Source: Sinonovacula constricta (taxonomy: Eukaryota; Mollusca; Bivalvia; Cardiida; Solecurtidae). From it: a DNA stretch of 64,000 nt. The notes below the pieces were generated by a model. The model was given only the letters and a program-made list of their open reading frames with translations. It searched no databases and was not told the DNA's origin. The stretch's first letter is position 1. Each line of letters opens with the position of its first letter. The DNA lies in NCBI GenBank assembly GCA_007844125.1, contig CM017558.1, forward strand, positions 59,618,550 through 59,682,549. Reading direction: 5' to 3'. The translations under genes and the position numbers were made by a program. Positions 12,852-24,780 of this stretch are shown one piece after another.

Positions 12852-13140
12852 TTAAAAGCAATGCAAGTTCTTGACTGTAAAAGGGTCAATTGCAAGCAAT
12901 GCATTACATCGAAGGATTCCCGGGTTGTAACCGTCTGCAATACATTTTCTGATAAGTTTTGTAAAGTGGTCAGAAAAGTTATTGAGACCCTTGATCTTCT
13001 TTAACTTGTATAAAACACTTCCATAAAATGCAGAATGGCTTATGCCTTTCTGCGTCTTTGGTTTGAACCGGTCGGGGTTTGAACCCACGACCTCTCGATC
13101 CGCAAGCCGACGCTCTACCACCTGAGCTATTGCGGCAGGT
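12852..13140 (-). repeat. tRNA-derived SINE, second family
   Basis: The minus-strand head (about 13136 down to 13070) reads GCCGCAATAGCTCAGGTGGT then AGAGCG, with A box TAGCTCAGGTGG and B box GGTTCAAACCC. The D stem (GCTC/GAGC) pairs, but the anticodon and acceptor stems do not, so it is not a functional tRNA. A non-tRNA body continues to about 12852; the 3' end is uncertain. The sequence differs from the SINE at 9319-9504. Confidence 0.65.
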
Positions 13141-15410
13141 TTACAACTATGGGAAAGGGTATGATAACCTGTTTTATAAATAGTAAGGTTGGTGCATAAA
13201 TGTAATGTGTAAACTCTCTTTGATTTTTAAAAATGGTATTCGACCAAAACTCATTTTTTACGCCCAAATAGTCTAATTCTGTTTCCGAGCAGGATTAAAT
13301 TTGCTTTCAGTCTGTTTTGTGCTTGTTATATAAAGATGAAACAATTGAGATTGAGATAAGTGCTTTAAATCACTTACTAGTAGTGGTTCTATTAATATTT
13401 TCTCCAATTGTAACGACGAATTGGTGCTGAAGGAAAAAAATAATACACAAAATAATTAATAACATCATAGACAGAATGCTCAAGATAAGAAGTTGAATTT
13501 TGTTGCAAATTTGAATGGGCATTATGTCAAGTTCAAACTAACATTATGTTCACGTCTGAAACAATTCTGCAATCGACAAGTTAAGTACACACAACAATTG
13601 TATAGTATCTGTCAGACAGTTTGTTATGTTAAATCAACTATGTATGTATGCCAATCTATATAAAAAATTAAAATGACTGTATAGTCACAAACAGCATACA
13701 AAACATTTACAATATTGTATTATTTAAGGGAATTCATAATAGTTATTATAAAAAGTATTCTAGTAATGTTAATTATATTAAATAAAAATGCATTTCTTAA
13801 ATAGATTATTGAGCTGGTAGATGCAATGTTACCAAGTATAAATTTTAATTTGTATGATAATTATAGACTAGTTCTAAATATTTGTAATCTATCATTTATT
13901 CAATTTTAACATAAAGTATAGCAAATTGTTATATTGATTTTGCCATACTCAGAAGGAAAGGTAATATAAAGCTGTTGTGTATTTGAAAAGTTTAGAATAG
14001 TTGATAAATTGCAAAAGTTTACATTTATGTACTTTTGATAAATTGTTCATACCTAACAATGTCAAATCCAACACTAGTGGCAAAATCTACTGGTATCACA
14101 GGTAAACTAAATGTCATCACATTTTCCTGAGTGTCAGCTACTTCAACTATATAAGTAAAAGAAAAAATATTGAAACAATAAATTTTATAGACAATCTTGC
14201 GTAACTGTCGGGTTTGCTCTTTTCGTTAAATGTCTCATCACAAATTTGTTCTTACTTTTCGCTTGGCTTGCATGTGAAATACCTTTGTTCTGTGCCTTTT
14301 TCTGAGTTTGGTATATGTTGCAATGCTCATAGGACTTTGTAATATATTCATATTATTGAAACATTTATACACAAATTTGTTTCTTATTATGTTTTTGTAT
14401 TTTTTGTTATTTGTTTGAATAAAATGGTATTCATTCATAATTGTTAATACACCGTTTTTGAACGTTTTCCTCAAGTATTAATATATCTTGTAATATGTCT
14501 TTAACACTATGTTTAATATAATCATTAAATAATAACTAAATTACATTTAAAATACACTTGTATGTGTTAATTTGTATTTCAATACCCTTCAGCTGTAAAA
14601 GACACAATTGAAATATAATGCACAATATAAGATATGATTTGTATAAACATCTGCCACTGTTTGCATACTTGTATTTATTATTGACTTTATGTCACTATCA
14701 ACGCCTGTCGCCTCAGCAGATCTGTTTTAGCCCAATGTTTGACAATCAAATCCTTACATCGCTTACAGACAGGCTTGCTACCAACTCAAGTCATCTTTGT
14801 CGCATCCATGTTTTCTTTGCTGAAATCATAAAAAGAGAAAGAAATAGTTTGATTGCGTTTGTGTCCAAACTTTTATCCGAAAAGAAATCTTTCTAGAAAT
14901 AATATTATGTAAGTGACTAATTTAAGTAGTCAACTGGTTAAGTAAATAAATAAATAGATGCAGTTTTTGTTTATATATTTTGTTTTCATTAAGCAGTGAT
15001 AACACAGGGGTATATGTTATGTTACAAAGCAAAATTAATTGTTGTAAAAATCACACAAAAATTACAATTATCGGTCTTACCAAAATGAACAAAAACATTT
15101 ATTCTTATGAGGTGGCTAAATGTTTCACAACATAACACGTGAATATTATATCATGGTCACATTTTGGAATATGATAACACAACTTAATCAAAACATGTTT
15201 TATATATGTGTGGGTCTTCAACGTTTGATTATGCAACTTAAATATCAAAGACAATGCATATAAAATTATTTTTTCCTTTACAATTATAATACAATTTCTT
15301 TAATTCTTTCACACTGCGAATGCAAGATGTGTGTCCAGTTCTGGAAACAAAAATAATTATCTACCGTGCAAATGATGTCAATGACTCAATATCACGGATA
15401 CATGTAGTGG
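13141..15410. other. AT-rich non-coding DNA
   Basis: No supported gene. Open frames at 14238-14474 (minus) and 14618-14896 (plus) have AT-driven composition and no motif. Confidence 0.5.
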
Positions 15411-15560
15411 CGCCCTATCAGACACGTGTAGCTATTTATAGGTATATTCATGGCGTGTAGTACGCGACTTCATACGTCACGTGTATTTTAAAATATCGTT
15501 GTCTGTCGTTACGTTAAAGCTAGTACGTAATGATGATATATTTTTGTTCATATTTGTGTA
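15411..15560. promoter_or_regulatory. Possible promoter: E-boxes and TATA-like element
   Basis: CACGTG E-box cores occur in GACACGTGTA (about 15420) and GTCACGTGTA (about 15476), with TATTTATAGG (about 15434) between them and raised CpG content relative to the flanks. No open frame follows that I can tie to it. Tentative. Confidence 0.25.
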
Positions 15561-15835
15561 GAAAATTGGACACTTGTTGTTTAAAACATTAACCAAATAA
15601 ATTATTGGACTGTCTAAAAGACTTTGTTACAGAAATCGAGGATCAGGATATAGTTATGATTTTGAACCACAGTCAGAACTGTACAGTGTTGTGTACTAAG
15701 ATCAACACACAGGTAGCATATTCAATGGACATGGTCTGCGAATATACGAATAATTATGTATAGTAGATCTGTCACTGATCAGATTTCTGCAATGCTGAAA
15801 CATCAAATGGATTGACTAACATGTAATGCATGGAA

Positions 15836-15875
15836 TGGATAGGATATGGATAGGATATGGACTGATATGGATATG
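15836..15875. repeat. GGATATGGATA short tandem repeat
   Basis: Three to four imperfect copies of an 11-bp unit, GGATATGGATA, followed by GATATGGATATG. Confidence 0.7.
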
Positions 15876-16409
15876 TTCAATGTGTAACAGATAATAATAT
15901 TCAGTGAAAGGGATTCAGATTATGGAAGAAGTAAACAGTTTTAATACGGAAATCAAGACTCAATAGAAAGTAAATATTATTTTTGCAAGTATGTTTTAGA
16001 TCTAGCTCGTGTTGATGTGTTCGTCCATTCATCTGTTTACATGTGTAAATGCTGAACGATTTAATTTGATCTCAATTTATCATTGTCAGCGTGTTCTTTT
16101 ATGCATTTGTTATTCATTTTAAATCAATTTGTTCACGGAAAATGTGAAAGGTCTTTAAAAAAAGTAAAATTGACAGAAAAAAACACCAGTCAAAACTCAC
16201 GAGTTTAATGCATGGGCAATGTCCTGCTAACATAAATCTTTGTTCTTGGCCCCTTTGGACGATCCCCTAAATTTTCCAAATAATTCATCGCTTCTGTTGC
16301 AAACCGCCACAATAGCAAATTCCGTTTTCTCAAATTGTCTAATTTTGGTTTCTTTTTCGAGACTGCTCCAGACAGATAACATACGATAATATGTTTACAA
16401 ATCGATCCA

Positions 16410-16417
16410 TGACGTCA
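16410..16417. promoter_or_regulatory. CRE palindrome overlapping an E-box
   Basis: TGACGTCA runs directly into CACGTG (TGACGTCACGTGA). It is an isolated site with no identifiable target gene. Confidence 0.3.
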
Positions 16418-16439
16418 CGTGATGAACGGGTAAAACTCG

Positions 16440-16625
16440 CCTCAGATTGAAGAGTAGCTACGAAATACTTAGCTAAGAACATTATTCGTTCTTAGCTTAG
16501 AAAATTCTTAAGAATGTTAGTGAAACGCAAATATTTCTAAAGTCTTAGATAAGAATTTTAACAGGCTAAGACTGATATTTATTCTAAGTTTATGCAATAC
16601 TTAAGAATGTTCGTGAAACCGAGGC
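16440..16625. mobile_element. MITE-like inverted segment ending in a CGTGAAACCGAGGCC motif
   Basis: The segment holds repeated and inverted forms of CTTAAGAATGTTCGTGAAAC: TTCTTAAGAATGTTAGTGAA near 16508 and CTTAAGAATGTTCGTGAAAC near 16601, plus the small palindrome AAGAAC...GTTCTTAGC near 16477. Ends of this style occur on short DNA transposons. Superfamily assignment is not possible from sequence alone. Confidence 0.4.
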
Positions 16626-17200
16626 CAGGCCTTGAACTTCCCAAGTAATCCAGCTGGGTCAATAGCCACAAACCATGATTCAGTTGGCTCTTGATGCGCT
16701 TGCTGTTCTTCCCATCATTGTGGGTTTCATCATACCATTTACCAAGGTGTTTGATTGGACTGTCCATTGATGGTATGTCTTCGGCTTGAACTTTGCGGTT
16801 GAACTTCTTCGTAGGCTGACCTGTCTTGATTATAAGGCTCCGGGAGTTCTTGGGTTTGAACTTTATTCTGGCCCAAGTTGATATTCTTTCTAAAGCATCC
16901 AACAGCAATCTTGCCTGCACATGGGTTCTTGTTGTGATTGTAATATCGTCTATGAAGCCTCTGCTTGAAGGCAAATAGACTCCATAGGTGGTTTTAGGCC
17001 CTCTCGATTCACGATTTGCCGCATTTAAAATAAGGTTCTTTCTCATTATCAACTGGACTTCTGAGATATAGTCACAATGCCTTTCTCAACTTTCTGCCAC
17101 CTTAAGTCGTTTAGACAAGCTGTGTCGGCGTTGGTGTATCCATCTGGTCGAGTTTTTCACCCTCACCTTCCTCTCGGAAGACTAGTGATGAAATAATTTA
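16625..17200 (-). pseudogene. Broken non-LTR reverse transcriptase fragment
   Basis: Minus-strand reading gives TNADTACLNDLRWQKVEKGI, then, after a frameshift near 17065, TISEVQLIMRKNLILNAANRESRGPK and the catalytic-motif region RGFIDDITITTRTHVQARLL (FIDD at the YxDD position), then SRSLIIKTGQ and HLGKWYD. A second frameshift near 16685 moves it to TESWFVAIDPAGLLGKFKAW. The longest unbroken frame is 157 codons. The order matches the palm and thumb of an RT that I recall from animal non-LTR elements with short IDD/MDD motifs, possibly a restriction-like-endonuclease clade; that clade call is a guess. It lacks the fingers and any endonuclease, and its 3' end stops exactly at the GGCCTCGGTTTCACGAA end of the neighbouring MITE-like segment. 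Confidence 0.7.
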
Positions 17201-17464
17201 TATAGATATTAAGTATGGATTGTCTAGTTATGTCTATTATTACAAGGCACTCTGAGCATAGAAACGTATATATATATAACTTTGAAAAAAAGGCACAGGA
17301 TAAAGGTATTCACATGCCAGTCAAATGTAACAAAACTGTGACTAAAGGTCTTTCCGAAAAGTAAGTTTATCCCTTTAATAATTGTCGAACATTCGGAACG
17401 CTTCGGCTCTGGGTAGTAAATTTGTTGGCAGTGTGGCGAACGAATCTGACGAAAATTCTAAGTA

Positions 17465-17890
17465 TTTTTAGTGATTCAATAAAAGATCATCTTTCGGTAG
17501 TTAAATTCAAAGACTCTTTGCATCTTCACAACTAATATGTGACAGAGAAGAAGGCGGAACTTGTTCTGCGAGCTAAAGCTCTGGGAAAGCTTTCAAAATC
17601 GGACCATTCTGTGCAACGTGAACGGAGTAATGGCACAGATTGAACTGATGATTTGTTTTCGTTGCCACCGTTTAGTGATGGTGACATGTACAATTACTGT
17701 GTGTATACGGCGGGAACAAAGAAGGGCAGATTAATTTTTTGACGATAACATGTCGGATGACAGATATTTCCTACTCAGATATTTCGCACCTGATGTTTTG
17801 CCACCTAGGTCCAGGATTTTATTACATAAAATTGTCTTTGTTATCACTTTACAACCAAGGCCGTTTTGAACTATTAAATATAACAAAGTA
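17465..17890 (+). pseudogene. Coding-like segment of unknown protein, copy 1
   Basis: One plus frame reads SDSIKDHLSVVKFKDSLHLH, stop, YVTEKKAELVLRAKALGKLS and onward, a second stop, then FSLPPFSDGDMYNYCVYTAG. After a frameshift it continues RYFAPDVLPPRSRILLHKIV. The second copy (50800-51035) preserves the same protein-like string with fewer breaks. Putative splice-like AG (TTTTTAG before SDS) is visible. I do not recognise the protein. Two stops and one frameshift make this copy non-functional. Confidence 0.45.
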
Positions 17891-17966
17891 TTTGTTGTCA
17901 TTGTTCACTCTTTGTAAACCGTTATTGATATTTAGTATATAAGTTTATTTAACAATTAGAATGTAC

Positions 17967-17972
<6 letters not shown>

Positions 17973-18004
<32 letters not shown>
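17973..18004. repeat. (TA)n microsatellite
   Basis: About 16 TA dinucleotides within element A copy 1; absent from copy 2, so it expanded or was lost after duplication. Confidence 0.95.
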
Positions 18005-18008
<4 letters not shown>

Positions 18009-19850
18009 TATTATAAGAATAATATGGTGAACGAATGAAAGGAAAACATTTAAATATAATTTCATGTTAAAATTATATTTTTTACATGCACATATATGTA
18101 TGTTTACAAAAACAAATGTCACTAAATTAAAGTCTTACTGTTGTTAATTGACGTACACCTTTAAAGTATTTTAATTTATGTTAAATAAGTAAACAGGTGT
18201 GAAATCAATTGCCAATCTGCCGGTATGTTTATTGTTTCGCTAATTGATTTTAACGGCCATTATCAATTAAATATGTAAATGTTAATTGTTTTCTGGCCAT
18301 ACATTTGCAATGATATTTTTTTTAAATTTAATTTCTTCTAAATCCATTATATATATTTCTATTCACCAAAAAGAAACACTGATTTACTGCTAACTACGGC
18401 GAGATTTTATAACTACGGTAGCTTGGCATCTACTATAAACATTAACCGCAGATATTTAATTAAAATTATTTGACTAATCAATGTCACATAGCATTCAATA
18501 TGCCAAATAAAGTGAGTGTATATAAAATATTTCGGTAAAAATTCATATTATTTGTTGTGAAGAAAACATGACAACTTGTAGAGATTAAAAAAATCTATGC
18601 AAAACTGAAAGGAAAATCGTAGTAATTAAATTTCTTATTGAATGTGGATTAACGTTCCCCAAGAAAAACGAATCCATTCGCATATGATTAAATTAAATGT
18701 GTTAATTGTCATGGTGTGTGTGTGTGATTAGCAATTTGTTTATTGATTGTTGACTGGTCTTGTTAGAAGTGTGAACTAACAATACAGGGTGTAAGAGTGA
18801 CCATATAATGCCGACGTAAGTATTGTTTTCAGAGAGTAAAGAATTATGTTGTGTTTTCTTTAGCATCCTCCTCCATTATTTTAGAGCTTCGAAATATTTT
18901 TATCTTACCTTTTTAAATATCATTTTGTAATTCACTCTTTAATAATCCCAACTGTGACTCCAAACATTTCGATAACCCTATTTGTCTCCAATAAGCCAGG
19001 CATGTCCTTTCACAGTTTGTGAGAGATGGGAATTTTCCGTGATTGCCAGGATCATACTCTTTTAGGTTAATAAATATCAGACAACAATTAAAGAAAGACA
19101 CATTATGTACGGGAAAAAAATTCTTGTGAAACCAAAGAGTGTGTTACTTGGGCATTTTTCTCGGTGAGGGAAAACGTCAGAACATGCGGCGTCTTTTTTG
19201 TCAAACCTTTTAGCCCATTTTAACATGGTCGATGTTTGCTTCTTAAGAGCAGTGATTTCAGTTGCAATTTTAGCGAGTCTAATGCATAAGTAAAATTATC
19301 AAGAATATTTTCGACATATAATATGCCGACTTTTGACTATACTTACGCGCCGTTAAACGAAATAGCGAAACATCTGTAAATCAACATGTCCACAGCCTAA
19401 AACACACCAGCATTGAAGATAACCTTCTGTAGGTAAGATGCAAAGAAATACCATCCATTACTACAGCAAATGTGAGAAAAAATCCAGATCATGATGCCTA
19501 AGTATGCCTTTCCAAAGTGACAGAATTCTGTGTGACCTTTTTGCTGCGGACAGCCGCCGCATAATCAGGAAATCGATGTAAGGACAATCTCGCCCCATTA
19601 ATCATTTTACCACAGACGTTACATTTACAAACACACAAAAAAACGAGCGTGCCCATTGCCTTTCTTTTTCGATGTATTGTTCATGGCGTCTGTTTATTTA
19701 CACTTCGTTTCAATGAACTGAATAATGTGGGCGTTCATGTTTGGCCGAGTTTACTACTGGAAGTATCAGGTGCGCGTTTTCCGGATATTAAATCTCAATT
19801 GAAGAGCAAAATGTAGGGTCAAATAAATCATATTTTTGGAAAGGCCTATA

Positions 19851-21439
19851 GAAAAAAAATATAATAATAACAAATAATAAGATAAGATAATATATGTCAT
19901 GTAGATTTGAAGGCACTATGGCACATGTTATGTATGTTTTATTAGAACTTTTTTGAGCTTTAATGCTCTACTTTTATGTAGAATTGTAAATGTACAAATC
20001 GGTATTTGCTACAATCTTTTTAAGGACTTTTTCTCTGAATGTGATCATTATTTGATCAAAGCTTTTTGACTGACAATAACAATGATTTATTTTTCAATTA
20101 ATTTAGCTTTTCATCCATTTTAGGGAATATATTATATGTTAAGGAATACTTTTTATACAAAGCAAGAAAAAAAATTAAAACATATCCAAAATCGATAGGA
20201 TCACTTCAACAGCTCAAAATAGTTTTTGTGCCTATTTATTCGAAAGATAAACTAAGAGTTATTCAAAACTTTTTAAAAAACTTATCTGGTGCGAAATTAA
20301 GGTGCAACCCATACAATACCAACTGTAACTTTCAAATAATTTAACAAATTATTATCTGGACAGTGCAAAAAGCAACAACTGATTAGTGGGCTAAAAGTGT
20401 GTCATGAATAAAGTTTTAAACAAGAACTGTAAAGAGTGTATGTAATTTAACAATACAACAAAACACAGTTTCTGGAAAGAGTTGACAAAGCTAGACTCAG
20501 GCATAAAAATGCTACATAAAGCACCGAAAAAATTATCTAACAGTAAAATGATCATAATATTAGATAAAAAACTGGAGGAAAATAAACAAATTATACATCG
20601 GATCACTAGATTAAAAGTATGTAAAAATATGTGACAGAGAAGAAGGCGGAACTTTGTTTAAAAGTTTTGAAAATGTTATCTTCCAAAAGATTGCATTTAA
20701 ATCAAGAATGGAGTACAAATACCATTGCTATAGTTTTCAAGTATTTTACTGTTCTGTTATAAACCATTTAAAGCACAGAAGAAAAGAATACATCTGAACT
20801 ATGCAATAGTACAAGTAATATGGTTCTAGACATAATGTACATACGGTGACCCAGTCAGTTAAACAAATTAAAAGACAAGATGGCATGGTTCGGCTTAGCA
20901 GTTGTTTCAAGAAGTTTAAAGCAGATCAGCATACAAGTGTCTGTAAAAGACTTTAAATCTTTAAACTGCCAAACAATGTTTACTAATAAAATAACTATTT
21001 CTATAATTACAGCCATTAAGAGACAAACCTAGAAAGCAATATTAAAACACTACTATGAATATATTTTTAAAAAGGGACAATAATCAGAAAACATACTCAA
21101 AACCCACCAGGATATATTTATAATTATCAAACAAGTACACAAAATGATACCTCATGCAATTTATTTATTTCTTAACATAAAAGTTTTAAACATTTTCTTA
21201 CAAATGAACTTAAAGGCTGACAAAACTAAACAGACAATGAAAGAAATTTAACTTTCTGTTGCATGAAAGAGCAGATAGAACTTGCCAGGGATGGTTATTG
21301 AACTTTGCAATAAAAATATAAATTAGATAAAATAATAAAATTTTAATAAAGCCCTTAAAAGCAGATAACACTACCCATGTCGATCGGAGGGCTTTAAAAA
21401 CTCAATACAACCAAGATGCTATGAACTAAAGGAATATTA
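19851..21439. other. AT-rich non-coding DNA with a 29-bp exact echo of element A
   Basis: No gene is recognised. At 20626-20654 there is a 29-bp exact copy of 17534-17562 (core GTGACAGAGAAGAAGGCGGA) whose flanks do not match. Confidence 0.5.
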
Positions 21440-22300
21440 AACTACCTTGTACTTAACATTCTGGCCAAGAATGGTGAAGATTGGACCATCAGTGTTGACT
21501 CTAAGCATTTGCATAAGGCTTTTCTAAAATTTGACATAGTGACCTAGTTTTTGACTCCTTCTGACCTTGTTACAAACTCACCTAAGATTTCTTTCAGGCA
21601 AACATTCAGGCCATGTTTAGCAAAGATTGGGACACAAGAGTGGTCTCTAGTGTGTTCAATAGCTTTTTCAGAGATTTTACCTAGTGACATACTTTTTGAT
21701 CCCACGTGTTGCACTGACGAACTCTGTCAAGATTCCATGTAGACACTCATTATTTGTGATTGGGCTATAAATGTGGCCTCTAGTGTGCTCACAAGCTTTT
21801 TTCTTAGATTTTCTAATGGCATTCTTTTTTGACTCCACGTGACCCAGTTGCAAACATATCCAAGATTTCAAACAGGCAAACATTCTGGTCAAGTTTGGTG
21901 AAGATTGGATCATAAATGGGGCCTCTAGTACGTCCATAAGCTTTTTCTTATATTTGACCTAGTGTCATACCTTTTGACCCCACGTGACCCAGTTACGACT
22001 TTTTTCAACATTTTATGCAGAAAAACATTCTGACCAAGTTTGGTGAAGATTGAGCTATAAATGTAGTCTCTAGCGTGTTCACATTGATTTTCTAAAATTT
22101 GTCATATGGTCCTAGTTTTTAATCCCAGGTGACTAAAAATTGAACTCATCCAAGATTTCTTGCAGGCAAACATTCTGACCAAGTTTGATAAAGACTGGAG
22201 AAGAACTGTAGCCTCTAGTGTGATCACAAGCTAAATTGTTGATGCCGGTCGACGGACGAAGGGGTATAAAAAAAACTCACATTGAGCACGTTGTGCTCAG
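21440..22300. repeat. Tandem array of ~139-bp units with palindromic close
   Basis: Five diverged units begin near 21537, 21675, 21815, 21954 and 22095, each with GACCTAGTGNCNTANTTTTT followed by CACGTGACCCAGTT-like text, then CAGGCAAACATTCTGACCAA, GTTTGGTGAAGATTGG and GCCTCTAGTGTG. The array ends with GGACGAAGGGGTAT and the palindrome TGAGCACGTTGTGCTCA. I associate this unit type with bivalve genomes (memory, not checked). Further units lie at 47430-47720 and 54990-55110. Confidence 0.8.
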
Positions 22301-22327
22301 TTGAGCTGAGAAGGGTGAGAAGTATAA

Positions 22328-22760
22328 AAAGATGTAAAAGGTATAAAGCCAAGGGCCTTCTGTTAATACTTTCAAGTAAACTATATAGAAATAAGCAAAT
22401 GTCCGTATGGCAACCTCTACTTGTTATGGTAGAATCATGTCTATGTTCACAGCCTTAACCCTATAGCTTGCTAAATTTGTTAAAAACCCATACCAAGTCT
22501 TAGTTATCGTCTTACATCTACATACAAATGCTAGAGACACAGCAGCAAAAAGTGTAGATCCTGGTCAGACAGCTCCACAGTCTGAGCTGGACCCTGAATA
22601 TTTGCATAAACCATATAAATAGGTGCCTATGGCAGGATAAAATATATAGTGACTTAAAACTTCATTAGATACTGCATAGGTGCAATATAATATAAAACGT
22701 GATCTGCATCTCAAATGTATTTAAGGTAGAGGAAGTACAATGCAATATCTCCAAATAAAT
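22328..22760. repeat. ~435-bp dispersed repeat C, copy 1
   Basis: Aligned by eye with 46764-47203 in the same orientation, with only occasional mismatches over its whole length, for example CTGTTAATACTTT...AAGTAAACTATATAGAAAT and GGTCAGACAGCTCCACAGTC. No coding frame is conserved. It lies directly after a ~139-bp array here, whereas copy 2 lies just before one. Confidence 0.85.
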
Positions 22761-22949
22761 ACTTCGTTACATAACTAACCGGCGACATTTCAGTGACTGT
22801 TGCTTACACTCAAACAATCTCGTCCTTTTGCGGGGTCTTGTCCGGATACCGTCAAGTTGCTACGAATACACTCGTAATAACTAGTCGTGGCAAATTGGTC
22901 ATTCGGAATACCTCGGCTTTTTTACTCTCATAAAAGCGACACCGGAGGT

Positions 22950-24780
<1,831 letters not shown>

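Larger units (their letters stand above)
17343..19850. mobile_element. Element A, copy 1: 2.5-kb repeat with terminal inverted repeats
   Basis: The left end AAAGGTCTTTCCGAAAAGTA is mirrored by the right end, whose reverse complement reads TAGGCCTTTCCAAAAATATG; similarity continues weakly (TTTATCC against TTTATTTGACC). From about 17465 to the right end it aligns collinearly with a second copy whose pieces lie at 47730-47796, 50798-51881 and 54163-54990. The interior holds a decayed coding-like segment, a (TA)n run and otherwise AT-rich DNA. Interpretation: a DNA transposon or a repeat carrying a captured sequence. The left terminal repeat is not seen in copy 2, so the boundary on that side is less certain. 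Confidence 0.6.

Noticed and set aside
12852..13140. Functional tRNA gene
   Set aside because: A and B boxes are present, but the anticodon and acceptor stems do not pair and a long non-tRNA body follows; it is a SINE.
17343..19850. Mariner-type transposon call for element A
   Set aside because: The ends loosely resemble some mariner termini, but the flanking TA duplication is not clean and no DDE transposase motif is readable in the interior.
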